NCBI GenBank assembly: GCA_951799425.1 | Contig: OX637399.1 | Location: forward strand, 21,116,001-21,180,000 | Direction of reading: 5' to 3' | Length of the DNA stretch: 64,000 bases | Source: Ilex aquifolium | Lineage: Eukaryota > Streptophyta > Magnoliopsida > Aquifoliales > Aquifoliaceae | Part shown: piece by piece, positions 48,771 through 60,077 of the stretch | How the letters are laid out: each line of letters starts with the position of its first letter | Numbering within the stretch: position 1 is the first letter of the stretch | The notes under the pieces: model-generated | What the model saw: the letters and a program-made list of their open reading frames with translations, nothing else | Told to the model about the DNA's origin: nothing | Databases searched by the model: none | Made by a program: the position numbers and the translations under genes

Positions 48771-49403
48771 GCCCAAGTGATCTTGGGTAGTGGCTGAGCT
48801 GAGGTCCGGTTATAGCTGGCCTCCAGTTGCCGACCTCAGTTCTCGTGCGAACAAGTTCCTGACGGTTACGGGTAATCATTTCCTTTCCTCGTTTCCCGCT
48901 CATGTTCTCCACTCGGTGCAGTTGGCTTTAAATGCCTTCGAATTGACACCAACGGCCATTTTTCCCTCTTGAATCTTCAAGCCTTCCATCTTCCATCTTC
49001 CACCTTCCACCTTCCTAGCAGATTCAGACTCCCCCAATCCTTCGGCGAATCTAGGGTTTTGCTGAAACTCCTTTTCCTTCGAATTGGTGTGTGTGGCTTG
49101 CTCCCTCCGAACTTTGGCTTGCTGTTCATCCTCGATTAGGTACGTTCTTGGTTCCCTACCTGCTATTTTCGTTCTGGATCCCTCGAGTCTGAGGTGGTTT
49201 CTTCATTTTTGGACTTTTCGATTCTGTTATTTTAGGAACAGAGGATTTTCCCTGTTTCATCTCCCTCACTTCTTGGATCCCTATTCTACCGCTAGAATCT
49301 TTATCATTGCTCATAGTTGCGTCGACCCCAAAGTTCTTAAGGAGTGCTTTTATGAAATTCCCCCCTTTACAGGTCTTTCAAGCTCCCATTTACCTGCCCA
49401 ACT

Positions 49404-52114
49404 ATGTCTGCTTCCTCCGGAGCCACCCATTCCTCTGTTTCCCTCTTAGGAGATCGGTCAGTCGAAGAGGATTCTGACTTAGGGGCCGTGGGTGAGGAGA
49501 TCGACAATTTCCCTAGTGTTGACTCCGTCGATGCTCAGGCACCTACTAAAGAGCCTCCCTCTACACATTCCCCCGTGGTCAGTAAGGACAAGGGCAAAGT
49601 GAGTGGCGTAGGTGTTTCGACTCCAGGGGTGTCGTCTGCTTTCAGTCACGCAGAGAATGTAGGCCGTAGTGAGGTCAACCCTTCTCTCATGAAGGTTTTG
49701 AGTGCTCGTTATGGTTTCTCTCCGGGAGTTAAATACTGGTGTCCGGACGAGTATACCCCCTATGTTTCTCAAGTTCATAAGAAGGTCTGCTTCTTTGTGG
49801 CTGCCTTTGAGAATGGTCTGCGCTTTCCCCTACACCTTTTTATAAAGGGTGTACTTCAGCACTTCAACGTCTGTCCTACCCAGCTCCCACCTAATTTCTG
49901 GGGGGTCCTTGTGGGTCTTCTTGTCTTCTTCAAAATCCATAAACTTGGGGTTCCTACTATTCCCTTGCTCACGCACTTTTTCAACGTCAAGCACAATGCT
50001 TCTGAAGGCTTTCTGTATATTTCCAGACGAACAAAGACTAAAGTGATCATTTCTGATCCCCCGAGCTCCCACAAACATTGGAAAAAACAGTTCTTTTTTG
50101 TGGAGGGCTCATAATGGGAATACAATTCTGCAGACAAGACAGACACTCTTCCAATCCCCAGGGCTTGGTCTGTCCTTGAAAACCTGGGTAAGTCTTTGTC
50201 TAATCCTGACTGCGACCGGGCTTTGTGGCTTTCTCTGACTTTGCTGTGTTTACATTAGTTCTTAGGTGAACGGCTTGAGCTCAGCTCAGAGGACGAAGAG
50301 GTGTTGCTGAGGTTAGAGAAGTGCTCAACAGCGAGATACTCTGAGCTCATCAGACCTTGGATCCTTGTAGAGCACGGGTTCAGCCTTCATGGGATAGTAA
50401 TAGAATCCCCCACTCCTCTTTCTGTTCGGCCACCTATTCCTCTTCCAGTAGCTACAGCTGAGGTGGCAGGTAGTAGTTTTCTCCCTGTTTATTTCAGATT
50501 TTCCTTTTCCCCTGCTCCTTCTTAACTGGCTCGTTTTGGTTGATTTTTTATATCTCTTTTTTTTTTTTTTTAGGTTCTTTCATAATGAAGCCCACCCCTG
50601 AGGAAATCCAGGCTAAGATCGATCAGCTAGCGAAGAGTGGGAAAGGTAGCAAACGGAAAGCTGTGGTCGGCTCTGGGAGTAGCCCTGTTACTCGGGCTAA
50701 GATTCAAAAGTTGGGGGTGCCCTCTTCCTTTCCAGCTTTAGCTTCAACAGAGCTGGTCCAACCGTTGAGCACCCCATAAGTTGTTGAGGCCAGCTTCCCC
50801 TCCGGATTTCAGCCTGCTTCAGGGCGAACTGATGAGAAAGGCGAGGCTTCCCCTTCCTCGTCTGAGGTCAAGGAACCTTTGGGGTTGGTCCCCAACCTTC
50901 AACCTGGTACCTTCTCTTATAGTCCTTCTGGGAAGATTATCGAAGTCCCTCCGATGAAACCTGAGTCTGATAAAGGAAAGCGCCCCAAGGTGGAGGAGAG
51001 TGAGGACTCATTTTTTGAGAACAAGGAGCTTGCTGCTGGGGCCATTTCTTCTGTTCTTTCTGATTCTGATATTCAAAGGGCTTCCTCCATGCCTCTTGAG
51101 GAGTCCATCAGCTCAGCTCTTCAGGGAACAGCTGATGTAAGTTCTTGCACTTTCGCACATACATTTATCTTTACGTCATAACTTTATGTTGACCTTTTCA
51201 CGCTTTCTCTCCTGTTCCCAGCTGGCTCTCCACATAAGGGTTTGGCGAGTAGGATCCAATCCTCGGAGAGTTCTGTTAGAGCTTTAAAGGCGTACAAGGT
51301 TAAGGTTGCCCAACTCGTCTTTGAGAATGACGACCTTCGAGCTCAGGTGACAGATTGTAAAGGGAAAATGGAGGACCAGGCTTCTTCCCTTCGGGATTTA
51401 CAAGCGGCAAAAGATAAATCTGAGAAAGAGAAAAGAAAGCCAGGGACGAGCTAAGAATGGCCAGGGAAGAGCTGGAACTTAAATCCGAGGTCTGGGCTAA
51501 GGAAAGTCAAGAAGCCTTTGAAGCCCAGAGCTCTTTGAAGAGCATGAAGAAGGACTATCTTGCTGTGACTGAGGCCAATGCTGCACTCTGCTCCGAGCTC
51601 GAGGCACAGAAAACTCTCAACAAAGAAAAAGATGATGTTATTGCCGAGCTGAGGGATGATGTCACCACCCAGTGGGCTACAGGATGGCTTGCCTTCAAAC
51701 ACCGAGCTGTGAAGACCTATCCAGACCTTGATTTCAACTTTACTATTCCCACTGAAGAGGAGCTGGAGGAGACTAATACAGATGACGAGGGGGACAGCTT
51801 GACTCCTCCGGACTTTTCCTCAAAAAGGTGCTGAGATGTCCATCCCCCTTGTTGAGACCTCTGAAGCCCTCACTACTGGGACATGCTCTGTTATTGTGGC
51901 TCCCGAGCTCCCAGTTATGACTTCTGCTGTTTCTGCCTCTGTACCGTTCTCTGCTAACCTTGTGAGTGAGGCCCTTGCTCAGAATTTGTCATTAATAGGA
52001 GCAGAGACCCCTGTAGCTGGTACCCCTGGAAGTTCTCCTCTTCTGCCTCTTGCTGCAGAAGGTTCATCTGCTGAGTTGCAGAATCCTTCACTTACACCTT
52101 CTTTAGATACTTAG
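49404..52114 (+). pseudogene. Antisense extra ORF 1 of the Tat element (Transposase_28-type domain plus coiled coil)
   Basis: Gene-like, multi-exon, antisense to pol. Part 1 (49404-50187) starts MSASSGATHSS, has a Ser/Asp-rich N terminus and the domain region with FENGLRFPLHLFIKGVLQHF and TQLPPNFWGVLVGLLVFF, as in the plant family annotated as putative gypsy-type transposon (Transposase_28). One stop sits at 50112-50114 but the frame continues to a GT donor at 50188. Part 2 is 50259-50469, between AG and GT. Part 3 (about 50575-51136) is a Lys/Ser-rich linker with a stop at 50777. Part 4 (about 51222-51834) is a long coiled coil with one frame change near 51450. A Ser/Pro-rich tail ORF (51836-52114) follows in another frame. 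Function unknown. Promoter not identified. Confidence 0.65.
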
Positions 52115-52340
52115 AGCTTTTTCCTCTCCACGTTCATGTGATTCTAATTTTAATGTACTTTGACCCCGTACTCTGAAATACAAATTTTGAAAAGCAACTT
52201 CTGTTTTGTTCTGAAATATAAACCTTGAAATGTAATGTAAGTCTATCTTGAAACATAACTATGCTTTCCTTTGCTTTATATTCCCCTTGCCCCCCTTTGC
52301 TTCGAGAAGTACTTCAGTTCTTCTTAAAGCAAAATTGCTG

Positions 52341-52540
52341 AGCTTGAAGTGCTCTTTTGATGGGTAAAGGAATTCGTCGTGAGCTACAGGGCTCTTTTCT
52401 TGAATTAATGAACTCATCATGAGCTGCATGGCTCTTTTTCTGAGTTAAAGAAATCATCATGAGCTACATGGCTCTTTTTCTGAGTTAAAGAATTCATCGT
52501 GAGCTACAGGGCTCCTTTTATTTGAGCTGATCTTTTACTT
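52341..52540 (+). repeat. 40-bp tandem repeat in the Tat 3' region
   Basis: Units beginning gagctacagggctc or gagctgcatggctc start at 52381, 52421, 52461 and 52501, with a more diverged copy before them. The unit contains gagct...gctc half-sites like the larger array at 54230-54840, suggesting common origin. Confidence 0.85.
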
Positions 52541-53014
52541 TGCCTTGCCCCCCTTGCTTGGAGAAGCTCCCTTGGTACCTTTTCGAAGTAAAATTTTATC
52601 AAACTTGGGTGGGGGCTAATGGAGAGACAGAACAATGGCTTAGCTGATGTGTCTTGCGTTCTTACTCAGGCAGATCTGCTGTCCTCAGAGGTGCGCTCTT
52701 GCGAGGCTAAATAGGTATCGAGCTGACTTTAATCTGAAGAAATCTGAATTTGGTAAGGAGGGGTCTAGCTCAGACCTATTTCCATCCATTTAGACCTTGA
52801 GTCGACTCAACTTTCCGCATTTATTACTGCCTTCCATAACCGTAACTGCCACCATTAATTAGGAAACCAAAAAGGTCGTTAACCCTATTTCCTGTGTGGT
52901 TCTTGACTTCTCAAAGATTCTAATCCTTCTTTCTTTCTTTCTTCAAAAGATTTGAAGAACCTCTCTTTTTCCCTTTGAATCTAAAAAATCTAGCTTCTAT
53001 CCTCATTACAATCT

Positions 53015-54112
53015 TGATGGCTGTCCCTGTTTCTCCCTTGTTCAAAGAACGTACTTCCTTCGGGATTGATTGGAAGTGGCACTGTCGCTACTTGACTCCT
53101 TCAACAGTGACGCCTTCAGACTTGGCAGGTATCAAGAAACGGTTCTTTCCTAATCTTGATTTATCTTTACGAGCCCCGACTGAAGATGAGCCTTGTAACT
53201 ACCTTTCTCAAAGGGAAGTTTGCTTTTTTGAAGGCGCCATGGAGATGGGCCTTCGCCTTCCCATTCACCCTTCCATAGGATGAATCCTTGCATACTATGA
53301 CCTGTGTCCTTCCCGTCTTTCACCCCGAGGCTGGGCAGCCGTGGTCAACTTCTTCCTGTTTTGGCATTTGTATGGTAACGGCAGATTCCCTAATGTTGCT
53401 GAGTTTCTTTATTTTTTTGAGATCGAAGAGGACGAACACCCCTGTTTCAGCTTTTTTCGGTGGAGGCATTTCGACCTACCTCGTTTGGTTCTTGATCTTC
53501 CTTCCCTCTCTGAGCGGTGGTCTCAACGCTTCTTTTTTGCATCTGGTAAGTCTTGGAGATCTAACGAGCAGCGCTGCTTCAGGACTAGAATTCCTCGTTC
53601 CTGGAGAAGCTTCTCTCACATAGATATGTATGGGCAGAGCTGTTTTGACTTAATTACGCAAAAATCAACTCTGACTGCTTGTTTGCAATATAGGTCCCCC
53701 TGAACTGGATTTGCCTGAGATGATGAACATCGATCAATTGCTGTTGGTGGAGCCTAGGACCTTTTCGAAGTTGATGACGAATGAGAACCTTTATCTGCTT
53801 GGGGCTGAGGCTACTACATATGAGTTCTCCTCCATTCCAGATTCTCCTTGGACTTCTCCCTCTGAGTCTGACGAGAAGGACATAGGTGAGGAAGAGGACT
53901 TTGATGAGGAGGAGGATACTAGCGCGACTTCAAAGAAGCGTAAAAGGGACGGTTCCTTTCCCGACTCTCTTGCCACTGTTTTTCTTACCCCAACAGGCGA
54001 GAAGCTTCTCAACTTGCTCTCTAAGGCTGAGCAAGAAAGGGACGAGCTGAAGGAGGAAAATGCCCTGAAGGAAGAAGTAGCCGAGCTGAAGTCACATCTT
54101 AAGAAGAATTAG
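53015..54112 (+). pseudogene. Antisense extra ORF 2 of the Tat element
   Basis: A second ORF set, antisense to pol and not a simple copy of the first. It starts MAVPVSPLFKERTSFGIDWK, followed by FFEGAMEMGLRLPIHPS, which matches the same Transposase_28-type motif as ORF 1. A frameshift at about 53280 moves the frame, after which WAAVVNFFLFWHLYGNGRFP and RWRHFDLPRLVLDLPSLSERW continue. A likely intron ends at about 53690 (tgcaatatag). The last part (53711-54112) has an acidic stretch (DEEEDTSATSKKRKRDG, with a basic KKRKR nuclear-type signal) and a C-terminal coiled coil ending in LKKN. Function unknown. Confidence 0.6.
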
Positions 54113-54229
54113 GAGCCCTTCTTTCTTGTAATGAGCTGTTAGGTCTTTGCTACATTTTCCTTTTTCTTCTGCATATTTTGAACTATAAATTGGAACTTCT
54201 TTGATGTTTTGCGAGCCCATTGCTAGCTT

Positions 54230-54840
54230 ACTGTTCATGGATCTGATGTTTTCATGAGTTGATGAGCTCATCTGGAGTGATAGAGCTCATTTCGTGCTTT
54301 ATGAGCTGAAGAGCTCATTCTGGATTTCGCGAGCTGTAGAGCTCGACATGGATTATACGAGCTCCAGAGCTCGTCTCATACTTCTGAGCTTAGGAGCTCA
54401 TCTTATATTTTTACAAACAGTGGATCTTGTCTGAGCTGTAGTGCTCGTTGTTTACTTATGAGCTTAGGAACTCATCTGAGCTTTAGAACTCGTTGTTTGA
54501 TTATGAGCTTAGGAACTCATCTGAGCTGTAGAGCTCTTTTTTTTTTTTTTTTTGCTTATGAGCTAAGGAACTCATCTGAGCTATAGAGCTCTTTTTTTCC
54601 ACTTATGAGCTTAGGAACTCATCTGAGCTGTAGAGCTCTTTTTTTTTTTTTCCACTTATGAGCTTAGGAACTCATCTGAGCTGTAGAGCTCTTTTTTTCA
54701 CTTATAAGCTTAGGAACTCATCTGAGTTGTAGAGCTCTAAGCTTAGGAACTCATCTGAGCTGTAGAGCTCTTTTTTTTTTTCCACTTATGAGCTTAGGAA
54801 CTCATCTGAGCTGTAGGGCTCTTTTTTTTTTTTTTTCCTG
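54230..54840 (+). repeat. GAGCTC-rich tandem array with T tracts
   Basis: About eight copies of a unit reading atgagcttaggaactcat, then ctgagctgtagagctc, then a T run of 7 to 18. Unit length is about 45-65 bp, varying mainly by T-run length. Earlier, more diverged copies extend back to 54230. It lies between antisense ORF 2 and the integrase end. Many GAGCTC and near-palindromic GAGCT...AGCTC sites are present. Confidence 0.9.
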
Positions 54841-54922
54841 TATAAGCTAATTTTGGAAAACATGCAAAGATAAATCGAGAACAAGCTGCTTGTATTGGGA
54901 ATTATTTAATTACAGGAAAAAC

Positions 54923-56155
54923 TTACTGAAAGAACCTCTTAAGATGCTCTGCATTCCAAGAGTGAGGTAGGACCCTTCCCTCCTCTGTTTGTAACTCATA
55001 ATTTCTAGGCCTAATTATTCTTGAAACAATGTAGGGGCCTTCCCAATTTGGCTCCAATTTCCCATGCGTGGGGTCTTTTCTTGCAAGCAAAAGCCTCCTG
55101 AGCACCAGATCTCCTACCTTGAAACTTCTACGTCAGACCTTCCTGTCATAGTACCTTGCAGTTTTTCTCTTGTAATTCTAAATGCGTTGTAGAGTTGTTT
55201 CCCTCTTCTCTTCCAGAAGATCAAGGTTCAGCAAGAGGGACTCATCATTAAGCTCGGGCTCTGACAACTCAGTTCTGGGTGAGGGCAATCCTATCTCCAC
55301 AGGTGATACTGCTTCTGTTCCAAAAGCTAAGGCGAACGGCGTTTCTTGAGTTGCCGACCTAGGAGTCGTTCGGTATGCCCATACCACTTCTGGGACATAT
55401 TCAACCCATTTTCCCTTCAGGGACTCGAGCTTGGTCTTCAACGCTGCCTTGTTCGTTCTGATTGTCACCTCTGCTTGTCCATTTGACTGTGGATGTGTTG
55501 GGGCTGAGAAATAATTCTTTATCCCTAGCTCCGTACAAAACTTCTTGAATTTGGGGTTGTCAAACTGCTTTCCATTGTCAGAAACAATGGCTCTGGGCAC
55601 CCCGAACCTACAGATTATAGATTTCCATGTGAAGTTTTGAATCTTTTGCTCTGTGATTGTTGCCAAGGGTTCCACCTCTGCCCACTTTGTAAAATAATCC
55701 ACTCCAATGATGGCGAACTTACACTGCCCTACGCTGGTGGGAAGAGGTCCCAGAATGTCCAATCCCCATTGTTGGAAAGGCCAAGGGCTTATTACCGACG
55801 TTAGGAACTCTGGTGGACAATGTGAGATGTTGGCATGTACTTGGCACATTTTACATCTTCTAATCAAATCGGTGGCATCCTTCAACATCGTGGGCCACTA
55901 ATACCCCTGCCTCAAGGCTTTTCCTGCTAATGCTCGAGCTCCAATATGATTCCCACAAACTCCTTCATGGATCTCCCTAAGTATGTAATTTGCATCCTCC
56001 TCTCCTACGTATTTTAGAAGGGGTATCGAGAATCCTCTTTTATATAGGCTTCCCTGTAGAATGGAGAACCTGACTGACCTTATCCTCATCTTCGCGGCCT
56101 CCTTTGGGTCTGCTGGCAGGGTTCCATTCTGAAGATACTCCCTAATAGGATCCAT
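54923..56155 (-). pseudogene. pol: Tat integrase (zinc, catalytic core and C-terminal domains), broken
   Basis: The N-terminal HHCC zinc domain lies in 56155-55898 and its continuation (EIHEGVCGNHIGARALAGK ... RRCKMCQ), with a TAG between GY and WPT at about 55895. The catalytic core, 55888-55178, has DILGPLP (first Asp), VSDNGKQFDNP (second Asp) and PQSNGQAEVTIR (catalytic Glu). Two stops occur between TTLQRI and the C-terminal piece FKVGDLVLRR...EGPYIVSRI, which ends at 54923. The integrase would insert element cDNA. The number of stops makes it inactive. Confidence 0.9.
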
Positions 56156-56185
56156 CCAGGTCGGAGGGGAAAAGATTGGAAATAC

Positions 56186-56674
56186 TTATTCCTTTTCAAT
56201 CTTTACTGATGGCTCTACCAAATGCTCTACTGGTATCAACCTGTCCAGGTTTTCTTGAGAAGCAGTTGCTAGCCTTGCCAGCGCGTCTGCTCGAGAATTC
56301 TCTGACCTGGGGATGTGTACAATTTTGACTTGCACAAATTTCCTAATCAACTCCTGTACTTTTCTGAGGTAAAGTATCATTTTGTCGCCCTTAGCCTCAT
56401 AAGACCCTTCTATCTGTTTCACCATGAGCTGAGAGTCACTGCAGATCTCCAGTTGTTCTGCCTCCATTGAATGAGCGAGATTTAGCCTTGCTATAACGGC
56501 CTCATACTCCGCCTCATTATTAGAGGCTTTAAACCCAAACCTCAGCGCATACTCCACATCTATATCGTCAGGTGAAGCTAAAATTAAGCCCGCACCGCTA
56601 CCTTGGCCGTTAGCAGCTCCATCCACTGAAAGCTTCCACACGGGGAGGTCAGGTATCAACTGTGTGACCCCCAT
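56186..56674 (-). CDS. pol: Second (archaeal-type) RNase H of the Tat element
   Basis: A continuous 162-codon ORF with the RNase H catalytic set: WKLSVDGAANGQGSGAGL (Asp), FKASNNEAEYEAVIA (Glu), EICSDSQLMVKQIEG (Asp) and NSRADALARLA (Asp). It follows the RT-linked RNase H after one in-frame stop (IKG then VLTDFITEF), which is why the polyprotein is broken here. The presence of two RNase H domains is a hallmark of Tat elements. It degrades RNA in RNA-DNA hybrids during reverse transcription. Given the flanking stops it is a remnant, not an independent gene. Confidence 0.85.
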   Translation of the reverse strand: MGVTQLIPDLPVWKLSVDGAANGQGSGAGLILASPDDIDVEYALRFGFKASNNEAEYEAVIARLNLAHSMEAEQLEICSDSQLMVKQIEGSYEAKGDKMILYLRKVQELIRKFVQVKIVHIPRSENSRADALARLATASQENLDRLIPVEHLVEPSVKIEKE

Positions 56675-56716
56675 GGGTGTTCCTGTTGTGAATTCTGTGA
56701 TGAAATCTGTCAGTAC

Positions 56717-57695
56717 TTACCCTTTGATGGCTGTTCTTGGCTTGTACCTGATATCGAACTCTCCGAGCTCGATGGCCCACTTAACCAGCCTTCCCGAAGT
56801 CTCTGGTCTACGCAACACTTGCTTCAATGGCTGGTCTGTGGGAACTTCAATAGTGTGGGCTTGGAAATATGGCCTAAGCCTCCTGGCAGTCGTAATTAGG
56901 GCCAGAACAAGTTTTTCCATCTTGGGGTATCTCTCATCTGCCCCCCTCAGAGCTCTGCTACAGTAATAAACTGGTTGCTGAGTTCTGTCCTGCTCTCTTA
57001 CTAACGCTACACTTGTCGAGAAATCTGAGACAGCTAAGTATAAAGTAAGGACCTCGCCCTCCAGTGGATTTACCAGAATCGACGGGGAGCTCAGGTAACT
57101 CTTCAGAGCCTTGAATGCTTCCTCACATTGGGCGTCCCATAGGAAGGCCTTCTTTAGGACATGAAAGAAAAGTTGGCACTTGTCACTCGATTTGGACACA
57201 AAACGACTCAAGGCAGCTACTCTTCCTGTCAGACGTTGCACCTCCTTTGTATTAGAAGGTGGCTGCATATCCAGAATTGCATTTACTTTTTCTGGCTTCG
57301 CCTCTATTCCCCTGCTATTAACTATGAACCCCAGAAACTTCCCAGCTGAAACCCCAAAGGCACATTTGGCTGGATTGAGTTTCATTTTGTACTCCTTCAA
57401 GACCTGAAAAGATTCCGCCAAGTGTTGGATGTGGAGTTCTACTTTCAGCGATTTAACCAACATATCATCGATGTAAACTTCCATGGTAGTCCCGATCTGT
57501 TTCTGGAACATTTTATTCACCAAGCGTTGATATGTGGCTCCAACATTCTTCAGACCGAAAGGCATAACCTGGTAACAGTATGTCCCTTGCTTGGTTATGA
57601 AAGAGGTCTTCTCCTGGTCACTAGGGTCCATCCTAATTTGATTATACCCCGAAAAGGCATCCATGAAGCTTAGGAGCTCGTGCCAACGGTAGCAT
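56717..57695 (-). pseudogene. pol: Tat reverse transcriptase and RNase H, 5' truncated
   Basis: The frame starts with FMDAFSGYNQIRMDP (catalytic Asp), continues FITKQGTYCYQVMPFGLKN, and has the YIDD box at 57464-57475 (VYIDDMLVKS), then KCAFGVSAGKFLGF. The RT-linked RNase H has LYLAVSDFSTSVALV, PVYYCSRALRGAD and YPKMEKLVLALI. RT motifs upstream of FMDA are absent because the chromovirus LTR begins at 57696. A one-base loss just before HELLSF puts the remaining bases out of frame. Only partial RT sequence, so not functional. Confidence 0.9.
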
Positions 57696-58185
57696 TGTAA
57701 CACCCCGCATTTTTATTTTATATATGTATATAGATATATAGTAGATAATTGAGGTAAATTATATAGATTGTAATAGTAGGAGAACGCTAGAGATAAATAT
57801 GGATTGGGAAGTTGGAGTTTCCAAGACGATTAAACTTGGAAAGGGTGACTAGATGAATTTCTAAATATTTTTAGGACAAAATAAGGTGTCCATTGAATCC
57901 GGGAGGTCGAACAACCTTGGGAGAGGTAATATGAGATGTATTGGAAGCTAGGAAGTATTCCGGAGTGAAAACACACTTAGAGAAAATTTGGGTAAAAAGG
58001 AGTTGGGACACCTTCTAGTATTTTGGTCATAACTTTTTATCCTTAAGTCCAATTGATCTGAAATTTTTACAGTAGATAGTAGACATCTAGTGCTACAAAA
58101 GTGTATCTCATGAAAATTTTCCAATTCGACCTCTAAATGGGTCAAAATCGCGCTGGAAGTTGGAACAAAAATCTGGCAGTCCAAC

Positions 58186-58253
58186 CGTACCGGTACGCGT
58201 ACCGGTACGCCGAACTCCAGTAGCTAAACCGTACCGGTACGCGTACCGGTACG
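58186..58253 (+). promoter_or_regulatory. Pair of 24-bp perfect palindromes upstream of the LTR TATA box
   Basis: A perfect palindrome occupies 58186-58209 and an identical copy 58230-58253, 44 bp apart, both built from cgtaccggtacg half-units. The TATA box is 53 bp downstream of the second copy. The same pair is in the 3' LTR at 63800-63823 and 63844-63867. The position in presumptive U3 suggests a binding site for a dimeric protein, or a hairpin; this is inference. Confidence 0.75.
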
Positions 58254-58305
58254 CCCGATAAAGCCCAGCCCGATCCGACTGCATGTCTTTCTCCATTTCT
58301 TCCAC

Positions 58306-58313
58306 TATAAATA
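58306..58313 (+). promoter_or_regulatory. TATA box of the chromovirus LTR
   Basis: tataaata, followed by a pyrimidine- and A-rich leader; the same site appears in the 3' LTR at 63920-63927. It sets the element orientation as plus. Confidence 0.75.
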
Positions 58314-59974
58314 CTTAATGCCGCCTCCTTAAGCCCCATTTCACCACTCCAAACCCTAGGTAGCCTTAGAAAGAGAGAGAGGAAGAGAAAAACACCAAAA
58401 ATCAAGAGAGATTTACACCTTGAATAAAATCAAACCCTAGTTTTTCAAGAACCCATTTCTCCACCCATTCTCTCTTCTATACTTTCACTTCACCCTCACT
58501 CAAACCTCTTAGAACTAAAAGAGAAAGTAGCAAGGGAGCAAGAAAAAGGGGAAAAGGGAGTCTTTAAAGCTTGGGTTGCTAGAGATACTTGGTTGAGGTA
58601 GGGGATTTCTTCCTATGTTCTTACATTGAGGCTAGGGCTACATTATATGTATTCTTTTGGTTTAAAATCATATGTACTTGCTATTAAATACATGATTCTT
58701 GTTCCTCTTGAAATAAATGCCATGTTTTGAACATTGTGATGGTTGGGTAACTATTAAATTTCTCCTTTTCATCTTCAAACCTTGGTTTTAAAGAGAAATG
58801 GATTTTTCCCTCTATTTTCCCTTGGTATTGCTTTCAAAACTTTAGTGTTTGATATTGTACACCAAAATGTTACTTATGATGATCTCTTGCTCATTTTCTT
58901 CCATCATATTAGAAATTGTGGAATTTGGTAATTCCTTGAAATGTTGATGAATTGAGAATATGTTGGTTTCCTCAATTGTATGGTTGTTGTGAGGGACTTG
59001 GATTGCCTTCGAGAGATGCCGTAGAGTGTTAGAGGTTAGTCTACCCCAGTGGGGGTGAGATGGTTTCCTAGCACTTGTAGTGGGTTGTCATTTGGTAATG
59101 AAACCACTATCGTTCACTGGAGTTCGAACAAGGGATAGTATACTTTTCCTAGGAAGGGACTCGTCACTGCCATTGGGATGGTAGATGCCCTTTTCTATAG
59201 TGCTTGTGATTATGATGTAAATAGGTGGACTAGGTATAATCGTTGGGTAGATTCATGAGAAGCAATCAACATACATGGTACGGGGATGAATCAATATACA
59301 TAAGAACATGAGATTATTATTATTGTTACGAAATGGTTTCCAACAAGTGTTTGTGGAGGTATGGGACTCCACAAGGACCTGTCGGAAATGGTTATGGTGC
59401 TAATTGTGACTGAGCTTTACGGTTCATTTAAATTCTTGCGAACATTTAAACTTGAGATCTATTTAAAATATCCTGTTTTTCCTTCAAAATGGTATATATG
59501 CTATTTGTGAAAATGAGACCGACTTGTTTTATATGTTTTTCTAAACCTTGTTTGAGTGTGGGAAGATTTTGCTACAGAGCTTCGTGCTCATCCCCTACAA
59601 ATTACATTTTTTTTCAGATTTGGTACTAGAGGAGGATCTCGGCATCGACGAGTCAGGGCATTGGGAGACTCCACTCGAGGGGAACCTAGATCCCGAGGTG
59701 GATATGTAGAGATGTAGCTTCTTTTGTACTAGACTAGGTTATTCATTGTGAACCTTGTAAAGTCTAGTTTTCTTTTGTTATTTCCGCTGTGCTATTTTAA
59801 TTAATTTTTGAGATGTAAATGCCAAGGTTGGGCATATCCTTTTGGATAATGATGTAAATATTTTTGGATGATGAATGAAGTTTAATTTATTTATGGATGA
59901 TATTAGTGCTCTCATGATGTAAATGGTTTTAGTATGTAATGCCGCCCAGGGTGTGTTTTGGGGCGTTACAGATT

Positions 59975-59987
59975 TGGTATCAGAGCC
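59975..59987 (+). promoter_or_regulatory. Primer-binding site of the chromovirus-like element
   Basis: tggtatcagagcc, four bases after the 5' LTR, complementary to the 3' end of initiator Met-tRNA. Confidence 0.88.
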
Positions 59988-60077
59988 TAGGCTTTAGGTC
60001 TTACATGGGAGCTGTAGGTTATGGATTACCACTAGAAAGGTAGGACTAGGTTGAAGAAACCTTAGGCTTGAATTTGT

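Larger units (their letters stand above)
48172..57695 (-). mobile_element. Tat-lineage Ty3/gypsy retrotransposon, 3' part, truncated by insertion
   Basis: Minus-strand order: RT, RNase H, second archaeal-type RNase H, integrase, a long 3' region, polypurine tract, 3' LTR. A second RNase H plus a long region between pol and the 3' LTR with antisense ORFs defines the Tat lineage. The 5' part (5' LTR, gag, protease, start of RT) is missing because the chromovirus element inserted at 57695; it should continue past 64000. Several stops and frameshifts in pol make it non-autonomous now. Confidence 0.85.
57696..59970 (+). repeat. 5' LTR of the chromovirus-like element
   Basis: 2275 bp, starting tgtaacaccccgc and ending ttggggcgttaca. 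It contains the TATA box at 58306-58313, two 24-bp palindromes just upstream of it, and the ORFs at 57948-58405 that recur identically in the 3' LTR and are by-products of LTR sequence. Confidence 0.92.

Noticed and set aside
56664-57673. Plus-strand ORFs opposite the Tat RT and RNase H
   Set aside because: Shadows of minus-strand pol with clear catalytic motifs.
57948-58405. Minus-strand ORFs of Arg/Tyr/Thr-rich proteins, repeated at 63562-63953
   Set aside because: They lie in the LTR, overlap the palindromes and recur only because the LTRs are duplicated; no gene-like features.
59974-59990. Possible tRNA gene around the tggtatcagagcc sequence
   Set aside because: It is the primer-binding site complementary to a tRNA end; no cloverleaf is present.
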